This document shows positions 10,501 through 23,190 of a stretch of 64,000 nucleotides of DNA, piece after piece. Source of the DNA: Spirogloea muscicola (taxonomy: Eukaryota; Streptophyta; Zygnematophyceae; Spirogloeales; Spirogloeaceae). The stretch's first letter is position 1; each line of letters starts with the position of its first letter. The notes below the pieces were generated by a model. That model was not told where the DNA came from. It saw only the letters and a program-made list of their open reading frames with translations, and did no database searches. The translations under genes were made by a program, and so were the position numbers. The DNA lies in contig WELB01000042.1 in the NCBI GenBank assembly GCA_009602725.1, forward strand, positions 623,254-687,253, read 5' to 3'.

Positions 10501-12119
10501 GGCATGCCGCCGGGCAGGCCCACATTCGGGCCGGGCCGACTGTGGTCGTCGGACGTGCCTCTGCGACGTATCACTCAAAGTCTTCCAAGCTAGCCCATCG
10601 TCTCTACGGTTACTTCAAGCTAATAGGGAATTAGGCTAACTATTAGCTGCTAAGTGACGCTGCCGTCACAGCGTGAAACGAAGGGCGATGGAGTGTGTAT
10701 TGAGTGGAAGAGGGCCTGAGTGGCCATGTACAAGCACATAGACAGATGTCCATCACCTGCTGCTAAGCTGACCCGCTCAGTAACCACGAGTCAGCACTTA
10801 GAGGTCACTGACTGATGCCCCATGGGGAGGCCACATCAAGCCGGCACACTGTTCAGCACTAGCATTCCGCAGGCATTAGTTGCATGTCACAAATGCGGCT
10901 CGGGCTTACTCTGCAGCGCTCCCAAGCTCTGGCTATTCATCAGCGTGTTGGTGCGCTCTCAGTCAGGCCACCTGCTTCCGTGGCGGCGCTTCGGCTCCCA
11001 ACGTTAGCCTGTCAAAATTGTATGTGCTCACTCGTGAACACTGATGTCACACTCTTACCTTAGCCACCTTAGGACAGTGCTTCGTTTTATGCAGCCCTTT
11101 TGCATTAGCTTTTGCCTGAACAGTGCATTGGCTTAGACTGGCAACCTTTTAATTCATGCGCATCGTGCACCTTCTTTCAGCAGGGTAAAGAAGCAGCAGC
11201 TCTTTCAGATGGGGCAAGGGCTGTGAAAACCAGCCCACAAGAGAACGAACAAGGATTAAGGGAGCCTGGAAACCGTAGAGACCACTAAGGGAGGATAGAA
11301 AATGCACTTCCAATGTAAGGCAATAATAGTGATGCGTTTGGAGTTCGCCCCTTGGTAACATGGATCTTTGGGCCTCGCTGTTGCCCTTGACAAGCTACTT
11401 GATTAGTTGGGCCTTGCCCCAGGGTTTCAGCCCCATCATCAAGGTCACCCGCATGTGTGCAGGTTTCAGCTACCTGTCAATTGTTGACCTTGTGTTTAGT
11501 TTGGAAAACATTCGTGACATTTGAGCATCCTTGAGATAGCGTTAGCATCAATGCCTGTCCAGTAAGACGGACATTAGTCAGTAGGGAAAATTATGGAGAC
11601 TTGTCTTCCCCGGTTGTAACCCATGCACTACTGAAGCTCACGAGGGTTGGGGGTTGGGTCCTCGTGCATACATGTATTTGTCAGCCTGACCATATTCTGA
11701 GCAGGGCCTTGTAGGGCAAAAGTTTCCAGTGCCACTGAAGCCACAAAAGGTAGGAGATGGACACGCCTGGTATTGCTTTCTTCGTAGTTAGAAGAATGGC
11801 TTCTACTGTTCATCGGCATACTCCTACATCACAGGTTTATGACCGTGCACCATGTCACCTGTGTCAAATTCCTCGCTCTGTCTTGCATACATTGTGCTTG
11901 GTTCGATCCCGGGCAGGATTGAACCAAGCCCTCCTCTTTGGTGATCTTTTCAGTTCACTTTAATTTGCTTGCCTGCCGCGTGATATTTGACATGTCACTC
12001 ATAATCTTCTGCTGATGTGGCCGACGGACAATGATTGGCAGCCGACCCTCTGTGGCATGACAAGCTCTTGCAGAATGGCTTGCGGAAGCGAGAAGCACTC
12101 CCTAGGACAGTCTTTTTAC
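10501..12119. other. Intergenic with decayed repeats and one foldback
   Basis: No gene was recognised. A module-2-like remnant lies at about 11010-11055 (GTGCTCACTCGTGAACACTGA). A plus-oriented hairpin-core unit lies at 11198-11265 (CTTTCAGATGGGGCAAGG, then CTGTGAAAACCAGCCC). A 13-bp imperfect foldback lies at 11897-11928. The remaining frames are short and unlike any known family. Confidence 0.5.
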
Positions 12120-13270
12120 AAGTGGCTCTTTCAAAGGGGGCGAGGGCTGCGAAAAGCCAGCACACAGAAAAGTGCTAGCAGCTAGTCCAAGAAAAGAGAA
12201 AGCGCGGCCAGAGTGACTGGTGGCTGTGAGAAGAAGTGGCTCTCCCAATGGGGGCAAGGCTGTGAGAAGCCAGCCCGAAAAGAATTGACAAGGTTCGAAG
12301 GGGCCAAACTACGAGCTAAGCAGCGACTGTGGGGCCTGAAGAGGCTATGGCAGAAGGGGGGAGGATGGACCACTCAGTAGTTACGAGTAAGGAGCCTCAC
12401 ATCCGACAGACTAGCTGCCAGAAAACTATCCCCCTGACGAAAGCCGGAGGCCGCAGCGAGAGCACGGCCAGCACGCAGATGTAAGGCGTGGGCTGTGAGA
12501 GGCCAGCCCAAAGGAATGGACAAGGTCTAATGAAGCCGGAGTGCTAAGTACTAACACACCAGCAAGGGGACTCTCAGTAACCTCTAGTCAGGAGATGCAA
12601 GTCGGAATAGCTAGCAGGCGGATAAATGTCGCTCTGACGGAAGTCGGAGGCTGCAGCCAAAGCGCGACCTGCGCGCAAGTTAACCGCAAAGTTAAGGGAC
12701 CGTTGCAAAGAGATGGCCAAGCGCATCCGGAAGACTTGAGCGAGGGACCCGGCGACATTGACGCCAGGCTGCTCGCTCTGCTGCCCGTTGCGGCGGGCCA
12801 CTGCTCGCACCGCAAGGTGGTGATGCAGGTCAAGCCATTTTGTGCTCAAGGCTCCGTGTCCGTCGACGGCGAGTGGGACAAACTCGCCTCCCACTGGGTG
12901 ATCCGAGTATTTCCGTTCCTTTGCGCCCGCCGCTTGGCGGACTGCGTAGCCCGCCTCTTCCGACGAGCGTTTGGCGAAAAGAAGAGGGATAGAGGCGCTT
13001 AGAAGAATTTCGTGTAATCAAATGAAGGCCAAATGGCCAAGTACAAAGGCAAGCACATCTGGAGACCTACATACCCTAAAGCGGGTTGACCGGCTCCGAG
13101 CTTGGGGTGCCTTGGGGAGGGAGGCCAAACCGATCCAAAAATCACTTCGTTAAACGGACAAGGAGTGCAAACGATGGCAAAAAGCGATGCTTCAGTCTAT
13201 AAGGGCCAAAGGGGGCAAGCGCGGCCAGATTAACTGGTGGCTGGGAGAGGCCAGCCCAAAAGAATGGACA
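12120..13270. repeat. Repeat block with a full-length composite element
   Basis: Plus-oriented hairpin-core units lie at 12121-12172, 12236-12305, 12488-12535 and 13216-13270. The composite element is at 12236-12481 on the minus strand: module 2 (CATCTGCGTGCTGGCCGTGC onward) leads into the core unit GGGCTGGCTTCTCACAGCC. A second, diverged minus-strand module 2 lies at about 12560-12740. The 12236-12481 copy is about 95% identical by eye to 25771-26020 on the other strand. An open frame at 12541-13002 overlaps the repeat and is not treated as a gene. From 13340 to 14000 nothing is recognised. Confidence 0.8.
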
Positions 13271-14024
13271 AGGCCAAGGGACGACAAGCGGGGGCGACAG
13301 GAGGGTGCTCAACGAAGGCCGGCAGCAGCACACCGATGAGCAATTAGCCGCGGCCCTTTCAACACCGGGTTTTGTGGGGTTTAGAATAGAAACTCCCGAC
13401 CGCCAATGAGATCAGATCAGATGACATGAGGCCCTCTTGGCCCCTTCTGGGGCCGCAGCCGAACGCCACGCCGCCAATGTCGCTTGGCAGAAGTTGGCCT
13501 GTGACCCTACCGGGCAGCCACCCTGCGGCGGCTCAGTGCCACGCGTCAGGCGGCTCGCCCTGTGCCGCCGTTTCTCAGTCGGGGCCCGCCGGCTTCGGAG
13601 TGGCCCCGAGGGGTCTCTTGCGGGGCCGCCAGCGGCATGCAGCTTGGCGGCCCCGCCGTCGGGCCGTCCATGAGAAACTGCGATGCGATGCGGTCCGGCG
13701 GCTTTCGTCGTGGGGCCCCTCCTTCTGACGGCCCCTTCTAATTCTGGCCGGGCGGGACGCCAGGCTGCGTTCACACCCACCGAAATTGAGTAGAAGTAAT
13801 CAGGCTCACCTGTTTCGGGTCACCAAGAATCATCTGATCGGGCATTTTTGAGCACCTTGCGTGCGTCAGAGCAGAAATAGAGAAAAGTGGAGAGGCACAC
13901 TGGTATGCACGGGAGCCCGCCGCCGCCCTCTCCCACTTTTGCGCGTGGAGAGCACAGCGCCGTCACGGGGCCCGGCCCGGCTTCTCACATGTGTGGGCTC
14001 GTCTGCCATTGTACATTACTTTCA

Positions 14025-14230
14025 GGGCTGGCTTTTCACAGGAACCCCCCCACCTTGGAACAGCTCACTGCATTGTGGGCTGGCTTCTCACAGCCATTGC
14101 CTTACATTGGACACCTATTCCTTCCTCTCTTCCGTCCACAACCCTCGCCCTTGTCCATTCCTTTGGGCTGGCCATCTCCCAGCCACCAGTTAATCTGGCC
14201 GCGCTTGCTTCTAAAATCGCCCTCTACTGG
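14025..14230 (-). repeat. Three hairpin-core repeat units
   Basis: Units lie at about 14022-14050 (GGGCTGGCTTTTCACAGG), 14070-14110 (GGGCTGGCTTCTCACAGCC then ATTGCCTTACATTGG) and 14150-14212 (TTGTCCATTCCTTTGGGCTG, then CCAGTTAATCTGGCCGCGC). The last has almost the same sequence as 56010-56056 and, inverted, 13216-13267 and 61976-62024. Confidence 0.8.
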
Positions 14231-14689
14231 ATAGTCTTCCTTGTTTCTTCCTCCCTGCGCCAGGAAGAAGTCAGGAAGCCAGCTTGACCACGCCCTTCTC
14301 CCATCATCCCTCCCCCCATCGCGACCCTCCGCTCGGACTGCCGGCGTCGCCGCCGCCACCGCCGCCGGAGAGCCACACTTGGCGCGCGAAACGCGCTCTC
14401 GTCGACGCCAGCCGCCTCCCAGTACAGCCGGCTCCGCCTCGTGCCGCCATCCAGCGCAGCTCTCGGCCTCGGTGGCCTCTCTACCGGCGCGCACTGCTAC
14501 CTCGGCCTTCCCGTCGATCAGGCTCGGCGCTCTTGCGGCAGGCTCGCGGCCACAAGTCCATTTTCGAGGCTCTTGCCTGCCGGCGCCTGTGGCTTGACGG
14601 CGGGGACAGCGATGTGGAGTGAGCAAGGCGTCTGAAGTGCCGATTTGGCAGCCAGGCGGGCCCGGTGCCCATCCTTTTGTGCCCGCTCG

Positions 14690-16015
14690 ATGACCGGCCT
14701 GAAGGGGCAGCTTGCCGAGCGACGGAGCTCAGAGTCCATCTCCAGCAATGCTCCGTTTACAAAGTCCAGCCTGTCGGAGATATCTGATATCTGCAGCAAA
14801 TTGGATCTACGCCCAGGTAAGTGATGACGCATCCACAAGCACCAACTGTGAGTGAGGAGGCATTTCAGACATGAGGACTGTAGCTTCTTGTACTCATCTG
14901 CGCTTTTGCCAGGCCAGTGCTTCAGGCGCTTTATCTTTGATGAATTGAGACGGATCTGCACATAGTCTGGCTCTGTGATTGCAGTGCTGACACTTTTTAA
15001 CATATCTTGATCCCCAGTGGACGTTGTAAACCTTTGGAGGCAGCCTGGTTTTGCTGCGCTGGTGCTTGTTGTCAGCAGCCTAATTTACTGGCACTGCATG
15101 GCTGCAAACCGGACATTTGTGTCATTGATTGCGGACATGCTCCTGGTCATTGTGTGCGCTCTTGGCATCCTGAGATTACTGTGCCGGCATCTCAAGATCT
15201 CGTGAGTGCTTCCAAAACAGTCTCTGTGTATGCTGATATGTAAAGCATCTGACATTACCGCAGAATCTTCATGTATGCCTGCATACATGCATTTGACAAG
15301 AGAGCTTCTACAAGTACACTTGCGGGGCCTTGTTTGTGCAGAATTTCTACGAGTCCTTTTGAGGTCCAACTATCAGCCGAGGCAGCAACGTGCTTTGTCG
15401 CATGCTTAGCAAACACCGTATGCGCAACAGAAGGTGTCCTTAGAGTGGCAGCGAGTGGATCTGATTACAAGCTCTTTGCGAAGGTTAGATGTTGTGGCAA
15501 GCACCTTGTGCAATGTTTCCTACTCTGTGCTTAGGCCTGCATTATACTTATCTTCAGTGCTTGCTAAGAGCTTGCTCTGATGTGATGAAGTGCAGTAGAA
15601 TTTGGTCAGGAAGGTCAGCCAATGTGTCCAGTATCAGTAGTCTGAGTATATTGCTTTGGTGCAGGTTGTGACTTTTCTGTACGGTGCATCCATTCTAGGG
15701 AGGATGTTCTCTGGACCAACTCTTGCGTACATTGGTAAGAGGCAACGCATTGCAAGCCTGTCCTTCTGTGAGGCACGGCACTTGCGGGCTTGCACTGCCA
15801 CTGTGGAACAGCACTTCCTATGAGATAACTCATGATTGGTTGTTGCTGCGGCAGGATTGTGGCTGTTCGTCACAATTCCATTCTTCCCTCAGCGGGAGAC
15901 AACAGGAGACAGCGGGAGCAAGGGATTCGCAACATGTCGCAAATTGAAACCAGGTCTTGGCTCACTAAGCGCCATTCTGCGGACCCAAATACTTGATAAA
16001 CAGCAGGGTAGATAA
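14690..16015 (+). CDS. Reticulon-domain ER membrane-shaping protein
   Basis: Five exons join in phase: 14690-14816, 15018-15201, 15342-15483, 15665-15734 and 15856-16015. Reticulons insert hydrophobic hairpins into the cytosolic leaflet of the ER and stabilise tubule curvature. The protein starts MTGLKGQLAERRSS with a Ser-rich N-terminus. It then reads VDVVNLWRQPGFAALVLVV, which has the family's 'V-DLLLWR+P' opening. Next come one long hydrophobic pair (residues about 50-95), a polar loop (SPFEVQLSAEAATCFVA), and a second pair in VVTFLYGASILGRMFSGPTL and LWLFVTIPFFP. The total is about 227 residues, usual for plant and algal reticulons. The C-terminus after FFPQ is Lys/Arg-rich and its exact end is less certain. 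I see no repeat within the gene. Confidence 0.85.
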
Positions 16016-16594
16016 TAGCACGTGCCAGCCCTATTCCTACTAGCGGTGACAAGGCTTGCTTCCTCTAGTGTTAGCAGATCTAATTGCTTACGACAATGTG
16101 TAATGTTGACATAGGGTCGCGCTTAAGTCAATGTGCAATATTGATATAGGTTTGCATGCTTGCTTAGTCTAGCATAGCAGCAAATACAGCAGGGGTGCAC
16201 ACAGCGTGCAGTATAGGGACAGGCCGAATAGTACTACCCTCTGTGTGCATGGGAGCACTAGGTGAAGAATCCAATTTTCAAACCAATTATCTTGCTTCTA
16301 TTGTGTCCATGCATGCAGTCGATAAGTGCTTCGTGTACACTTGCCTGCACGGTCTCCCTGGTCATGCAGATACATACAACAGCTGGAGGTCCTCGATTCA
16401 TCTAAGCTCAATCGGCATTTGTCTCTGCCTGCTATACGATCAGGTTATCCTGCATCCATGAATGTGCATGACTGACACTCGTAAAAAATTGGTCATGATC
16501 ACTGACTTTGCAGCAATGTCCCACACAGTGCGGAGGTAGCACAATAATTTTTACTTCAAGCTTTAGGACACTTTGAATTGTGTACAGAATGAAA
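16016..16594. other. Convergent intergenic region, small tandem duplication
   Basis: This lies between the 3' ends of the reticulon and eL43 genes. About 23 bases near 16092-16115 (CAATGTGTAATGTTGACATA) recur, diverged, near 16129-16152 (CAATGTGCAATATTGATATA). No gene was recognised. Confidence 0.4.
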
Positions 16595-18195
<1,601 letters not shown>

Positions 18196-18664
18196 GGCTG
18201 CGCCGCGCGAGGCCGCCGCCGCCGCCGCCGCCGCCGCCGCAGGGCGCGGCGCCAAGGAGGGGGGCGAGGATGGGGGGTGGCCTTAAACCCTGCTTGGTGA
18301 CTTTGTGGGCGCTGCACGGAGCAGGGTTTTGCCCAGGCCCCCCAGCAGCCCCCCCCGCTGGGAGCCGTCCGATGGAGCCCACACGGGGTTGCCCACGGTG
18401 CATCCGACGGCCGAGCCGGCCCCGGCCCCAGGGCCTGCCCGGCTCTGGCGGGCAGGGCCCCGGAGCGCAGATGAGTCCGCTCGGGCTGTCGCCAATGGTG
18501 GTGCTTAGTGGGCGGCGGCGGCGGCGGCGGCGGCAGCGGGCGGCGCGCGCGCGCGTGGTTCTGCGATTCCGCTAGCCGCTCGCGCGACGACGGATACTCC
18601 ATCAGTCGTTCGATGCGGCTGTAGTGGCAAAGCCAGCGGCGGAGGCCCCGCGGCGGCGGCAGCC
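18196..18664. promoter_or_regulatory. Shared 5' region of eL43 and starch synthase
   Basis: This 469-bp GC-rich interval separates the inferred eL43 start codon (minus) from the starch synthase start (plus), so both promoters must lie in or near it. It contains GGC/CGC trinucleotide tracts around 18213-18243 (next to the eL43 ATG) and 18510-18540. No TATA-like box is obvious. Confidence 0.5.
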
Positions 18665-21600
18665 ATGGCCGCGACATGTCAGCCTGCGGGCAGCGGCTCT
18701 GGCAGCTGGGCCTCCCGCCGGCCCTCCCGCTCCGAGGCTTCGCCGAGCAGCTCCTGCAGCAGTGCCCGCGTCCTCGGAGCGGCGCTACTGCCCGGCCGGC
18801 GCCAGTGGGCTGCAGGCGGGCCTGCAGCGAGACCGGCTCTCGCAGGCGAGAGGCGCGCAGCCGCTGAGAAGCCCCTCCACTGCACCATCTTCGACGAGGT
18901 TCGCCTTCTGCAGCATCAGAGGGGGCTGCTCGTCTCAGGGCAGCAGTGTGCCGGCCACGATATCGCCTGCTGGGAAGCACAGGGAGCCGGCGAAGTCGGT
19001 GCAAATTGGAGCTGCCCCTGATTACTCCTTCAGGAGCTTGCGTCCGCTTTCCAGGGCAGCAATCCGGGCGCTGAGCAGCTGCTGTCGCGCGCGGACGGCG
19101 ACGTCCTGGTGGAGACAGACCCGGCCCTGTCCATCAGCGTCAAGCAGCCCCACTACGAGGTTAGAAGCTTGAGCGAATGGCTTTAGTTGACACGTTCTGG
19201 GCAGTCAGAGATCTCAGTGAGGCTTTGATCAGTCAAGTTGACAGACACCTCCATTGTAGACTGCACAACAGCAGCTCCTGTCAGCTGGCACAGCTGGTGC
19301 AACACTGTTGAGATGTTCCACTTGCAAGCACTGTTGCCCGACTTTAATATGAGAGCTGAAGTAGAAAGTCAATATGACCACATGGTTCTGTAGGGCGAGA
19401 CTAGCAAAAAAATCATCTCAAGTGCCAACCAGCATATCAGCTCTTGTGGTGCAGCTGGCGTGTGTGTACAATAGCCACGGGAGGATTCTGCAGCCAGCCA
19501 AGCGGCTGTGGCTCCACATGGGCCACTCGGGCTGGCAGGATACTCGGGATATCGAGCTGCAGCAGGCTGCAGAGGATCCAGAGGTTTCCGTCCACGCCTG
19601 TGCCGGCTCAGTCTTCCTGGGTCTTGCTTTTTGAAGTCATCCTAGTGGCAAGACTTGAGCTGGGGTCGCAACAGTTGCAGCTGTGCACTGAAGCTAGCAC
19701 AGCAGCCCATTGCCAAGTGCCCACAGATCCAACGGCCTTACTTATATCAGCTTGAATATCTTACTTGCGCGCTTTCACAGGTATGGATTGGCTGCGCGAA
19801 GCTGCCAGCGTCCGGGCTATCGTCGGCCACGCATCTCGAGGTCCAGCTGGTGTTCAAGGGCCAGATGGAGGACGGCGAGGAGCGGTGGGACAACAACAAG
19901 GGGAGGAACTGGGGAGTCGCAGTCGAGCTCTTCCCCGGCGAAGGCCTGGTGACTGCTCTGCCGCCGGCCCGGCACCTCGCGAGCTCCCTGCTGCTGAAGG
20001 TTGAGGCCCTCACAGCGAACGGCCTTCTGACGAGACATCAGGGAGAGGCCCTCCGCACCCTGGCTTGGCAGGGCGACTTCTCCATCCTGCGGGTGTATGA
20101 GCAGGTGAGGACCAGGAGCCACGTTGGTGGTCACAGCTGCCTTTAGCCACTGGAAGACTTGTGTGTTCAGCGGTCTGCATTTGTGCTTGAGGAGGGTAAG
20201 GACTGACTTGTGCTCATGCCTTAGGGGCATCATGAGGCACCAGGTGCGGTGGTGGGACGACGTCTCGATCACATCTGTCTTTACCGACAGACTAGGCTTC
20301 TTGCGACGGCCTGGGCTGCATACTGTCCACGTCACCTCTGAGATGGCTCCAGTTGCCAAAGTTGGAGGCCTTGCTGATGTGGTCACTTCACTTGCCAAGG
20401 CTCACCAAGTAAGCTAAGTGATCTGCTCGGGCACCTGGCATCAGCTCCAAGTCCCGTTGTTCAAGGTGTAGCTAGCTTGATTGGACCAATGGAGGTTGCA
20501 GCTGCTTGGCTCTAATAGGTCACTGGCTGTGCGTATGCCCAGATACTTGGCACGTTGATAGAGATCATCATGCCCAAGTATGACTGCATTGACTACAAGA
20601 GTGTGGAGGAGCTTCGTCAGCTGTGTAAGGTTTCTCTCAAAACATATCACTCGATGACAAAGAGGTTGGAATGTGCACATCAGCCATTTGAGCCTGGTAA
20701 TTGGAGGCCAAGTTACCTAGACATTACCGAGGACAACATACAAAATGTGATGCCTGAAAGAGGGAGTGGGCTGTCAGGTCGGCGTGGTGTGGAATGGAGC
20801 AGAAATAGCCACCCTGGTGTGGAGTGGCCTGGTAGATGGGCTTCCGGTCTACTTTGTGGAGCCACACAGCAGCGATGCATTCTTCTGGCGAGGGTACTAT
20901 TATGGCCAGGCGGACGACGGGGCCAGATTCCTCTTCTTCTGTAGAGCTGCACTTGAGTTCCTGCTCTGGTCTGGCAAGCAACCGGACGTTCTCCACCTCC
21001 ATGATTGGCAGGTCAACTAGGTCTGCTCAATGGCTGCCCCTGTAGCTGTGGCTGCTAAATGGAAATCGTAACTATGGACCTCACAGAAAGAATGTACTAC
21101 TTCAGGCCATTGAGTTGATCACAGCTCTCTCTGGCCTTGTTGTCTGGCCCACACCACTGAAGTCTAATCAGTGCTCTCTTGATTGCTGGCAGACAGCGGC
21201 CATCGCCCCGTTGCTCAAGGAGGAGTACAGACAGAGGGGGTTGTGGAAACCCCGGGTGATGTTCACCATCCACAACATCGCATACCAAGGCGTGCTGTCC
21301 GCCGACTGCCTGCAGACCATTGGCCTCAGTCCCGAGAGAAGCCCGCAACTCGCGCAGATGGTGGACTACTCCAGGCCTGGATTCTTCCCTGGCAAACATG
21401 ACATCAACTTGCTGAGGGTGGGCCTGATTACCATCACAATTGACATATAATCATCTTGATGCTTCAGCCAGGATACTCAATGTGGGTCTCATGTCCTGCA
21501 TCTAGAGCTACGCTACAAAGACACATCAGATCATGCTACATTGCGCGCTTCATGACCTCTTCACAATGTCCTTAGCTTATCTTTTGAGCTCTAGGTCACT

Positions 21601-23190
21601 ATTCTTGTTCTCAGCTATTCCATGAGTTCTTATGTCCTTCGCTGGTGAGCTACTGGCAGGGTGGGATTGTGTTTGCAGACAAGGTCACGACGGTCTCCCC
21701 AACGTACGCCAACGAGGTCCTCCAGCCTCAGTATGGCCTGGGACTCGAGGGAGTCATTTGGGAGCACAGGAGCAAGTTCTGTGGCATCTTGAATGGCCTT
21801 GACTATGAGACGTGGAACCCCGAGACTGACGACCTCATACCAGCCCGATATGGAGCCAGTTGGCTAGAAGGTGCTGCCAGCTCTAGCCATTGCTGATGAT
21901 GCACTTGTAGAATTTCCTTCATGGATCGGGTGACACTTATGAGGCAAGAACTCCTGTTGAAGTGAAGTGGCGCCTGTGCCTTACAAGGCAACCATGTGAC
22001 GTGGTCATGCATCGACACCTCTGACAGGAAAGGATGAGTGCAAGCGGAGGTTGCTCCAAGAGTTGGGCCTTCCTCATGATGTCGATGAATACACACAAAG
22101 GCCTGTTCTATGTGTAATCTCAAGGCTAACGGAGCAGAAAGGGCTTCCCCTCATTTTGGCTGCTATGGAGGTGGCAAAGTCTTCAAAGTCAATCTTTGTG
22201 CTCTTAGGGAGTGCTCCTGATCCAGCAACTCAAGTAAGTTACTTGGACATCCAGCAACTCAAGTAAGTCACGTGGACACAAGTGTTGCTTAATAGACGTA
22301 AAGTGTTGATCAAATATGCCCTTGGCACATTGAAGTACTTCAGCTATACGCCATTAGTACCTTCAGAAGGTCAACGCAGCACTCGTGGCATTCCCATTAC
22401 TGAAATATTGCCCTGCTACAACACAATCTCAGCTGATTTCAGGGAGTTGTAATTTCTATACAGCACTTCTGATGCTGTGCTCTTATAGGGGAGTTTGCAA
22501 ACCAGAATTGCTATCAAGTTTTGAGCCAAAAAGGAGTACACAGAGAATGAGGTGAATGAGATTAATTCTGTATGTTTTTGACAGGCTGAATTTGAAGCCT
22601 TGGCCGCAGTCTATGCGGGTGGCACGGATGGGCGATTGATACTGCGCTATGATGAGGCCCTGGCGCATAGAATATATGCTGGAGCTGACATTATCATCAT
22701 CCCTTCTTTTTTTGAACCACGTGGCCTCACTCAGGTCAGACTTACTTCGCAACACTTTGCAGAAGCCAAACCTGTGTCTGCCTCTCGTCGGAGCAACCTA
22801 GGGTCTCAGTACTGCCTCGTCTGTGTTATCATGTGCTTATGGTCAGGAGGAGATGGGCCCCCTCTAATCACCATGAAGTGCCTGCAGATGATCAGCCTGA
22901 GGTATGGGACTATTCCCGTTGTGAGGGAGACAGGTGGGCTAGGAGACACAGTCAAGGACGTTGCTCACCATAGACACTCACATCCTGAGCATGAGCTCAA
23001 CGGGTTCACATTCATTGACAAGGAACGTGCTGCTCTAGTGAGGACCCTTGAGAGGGCCATTCACGCTTTCCAGGATGGAGCTGATTGGTGGAAGTCTGAG
23101 TTGGTCCCGAGGGCAATGAGGCAAGACTGGAGTTGGTCGAAGTCTGCCCAGGCTTACATTCACCTGTATCGTCAGCTTGTAGAGTTGTAG
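18665..23190 (+). CDS. Starch synthase, SSIII/SSIV type, with one CBM53
   Basis: Twelve in-phase exons give 790 residues: 18665-18898, 19055-19159, 19455-19583, 19781-20104, 20244-20408, 20543-20629, 20778-21011, 21193-21417, 21660-21870, 22028-22233, 22585-22734 and 22888-23190. It transfers glucose from ADP-glucose to alpha-1,4-glucans in the plastid. The start (AGCCATGGCC) opens a Ser/Ala/Arg-rich transit-like N-terminus. A single CBM53 spans exons 3-4, with KRLWLHMGHSGW and ERWDNNKGRNW. The GT5 domain has HVTSEMAPVAKVGGLADV (the KxGGL ADP-glucose site), FFWRGYYYGQADD, LHLHDWQ, MFTIHNIAYQG and RLILRYDEALAHRIYAG. The end, DWSWSKSAQAYIHLYRQL, is typical of SSIII/IV. Land-plant SSIII normally has three CBMs, so this form is short. 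The usual FEPCGL motif reads FEPRGL here. Confidence 0.92.
22221..22278 (+). repeat. 29-bp tandem duplication of a splice donor
   Basis: TCCAGCAACTCAAGTAAGT plus ten following bases occurs twice head to tail (22221-22249 and 22250-22278), differing at two positions. It duplicates the 5' splice site of a starch synthase exon. The first donor (GT at 22234) keeps the frame to the next exon. The second (GT at 22263) would shift it by 29 bases. Confidence 0.85.

Noticed and set aside
12541-13002. 153-codon plus-strand frame
   Set aside because: Its first half lies in a repeat module seen elsewhere, and it matches no family I know.
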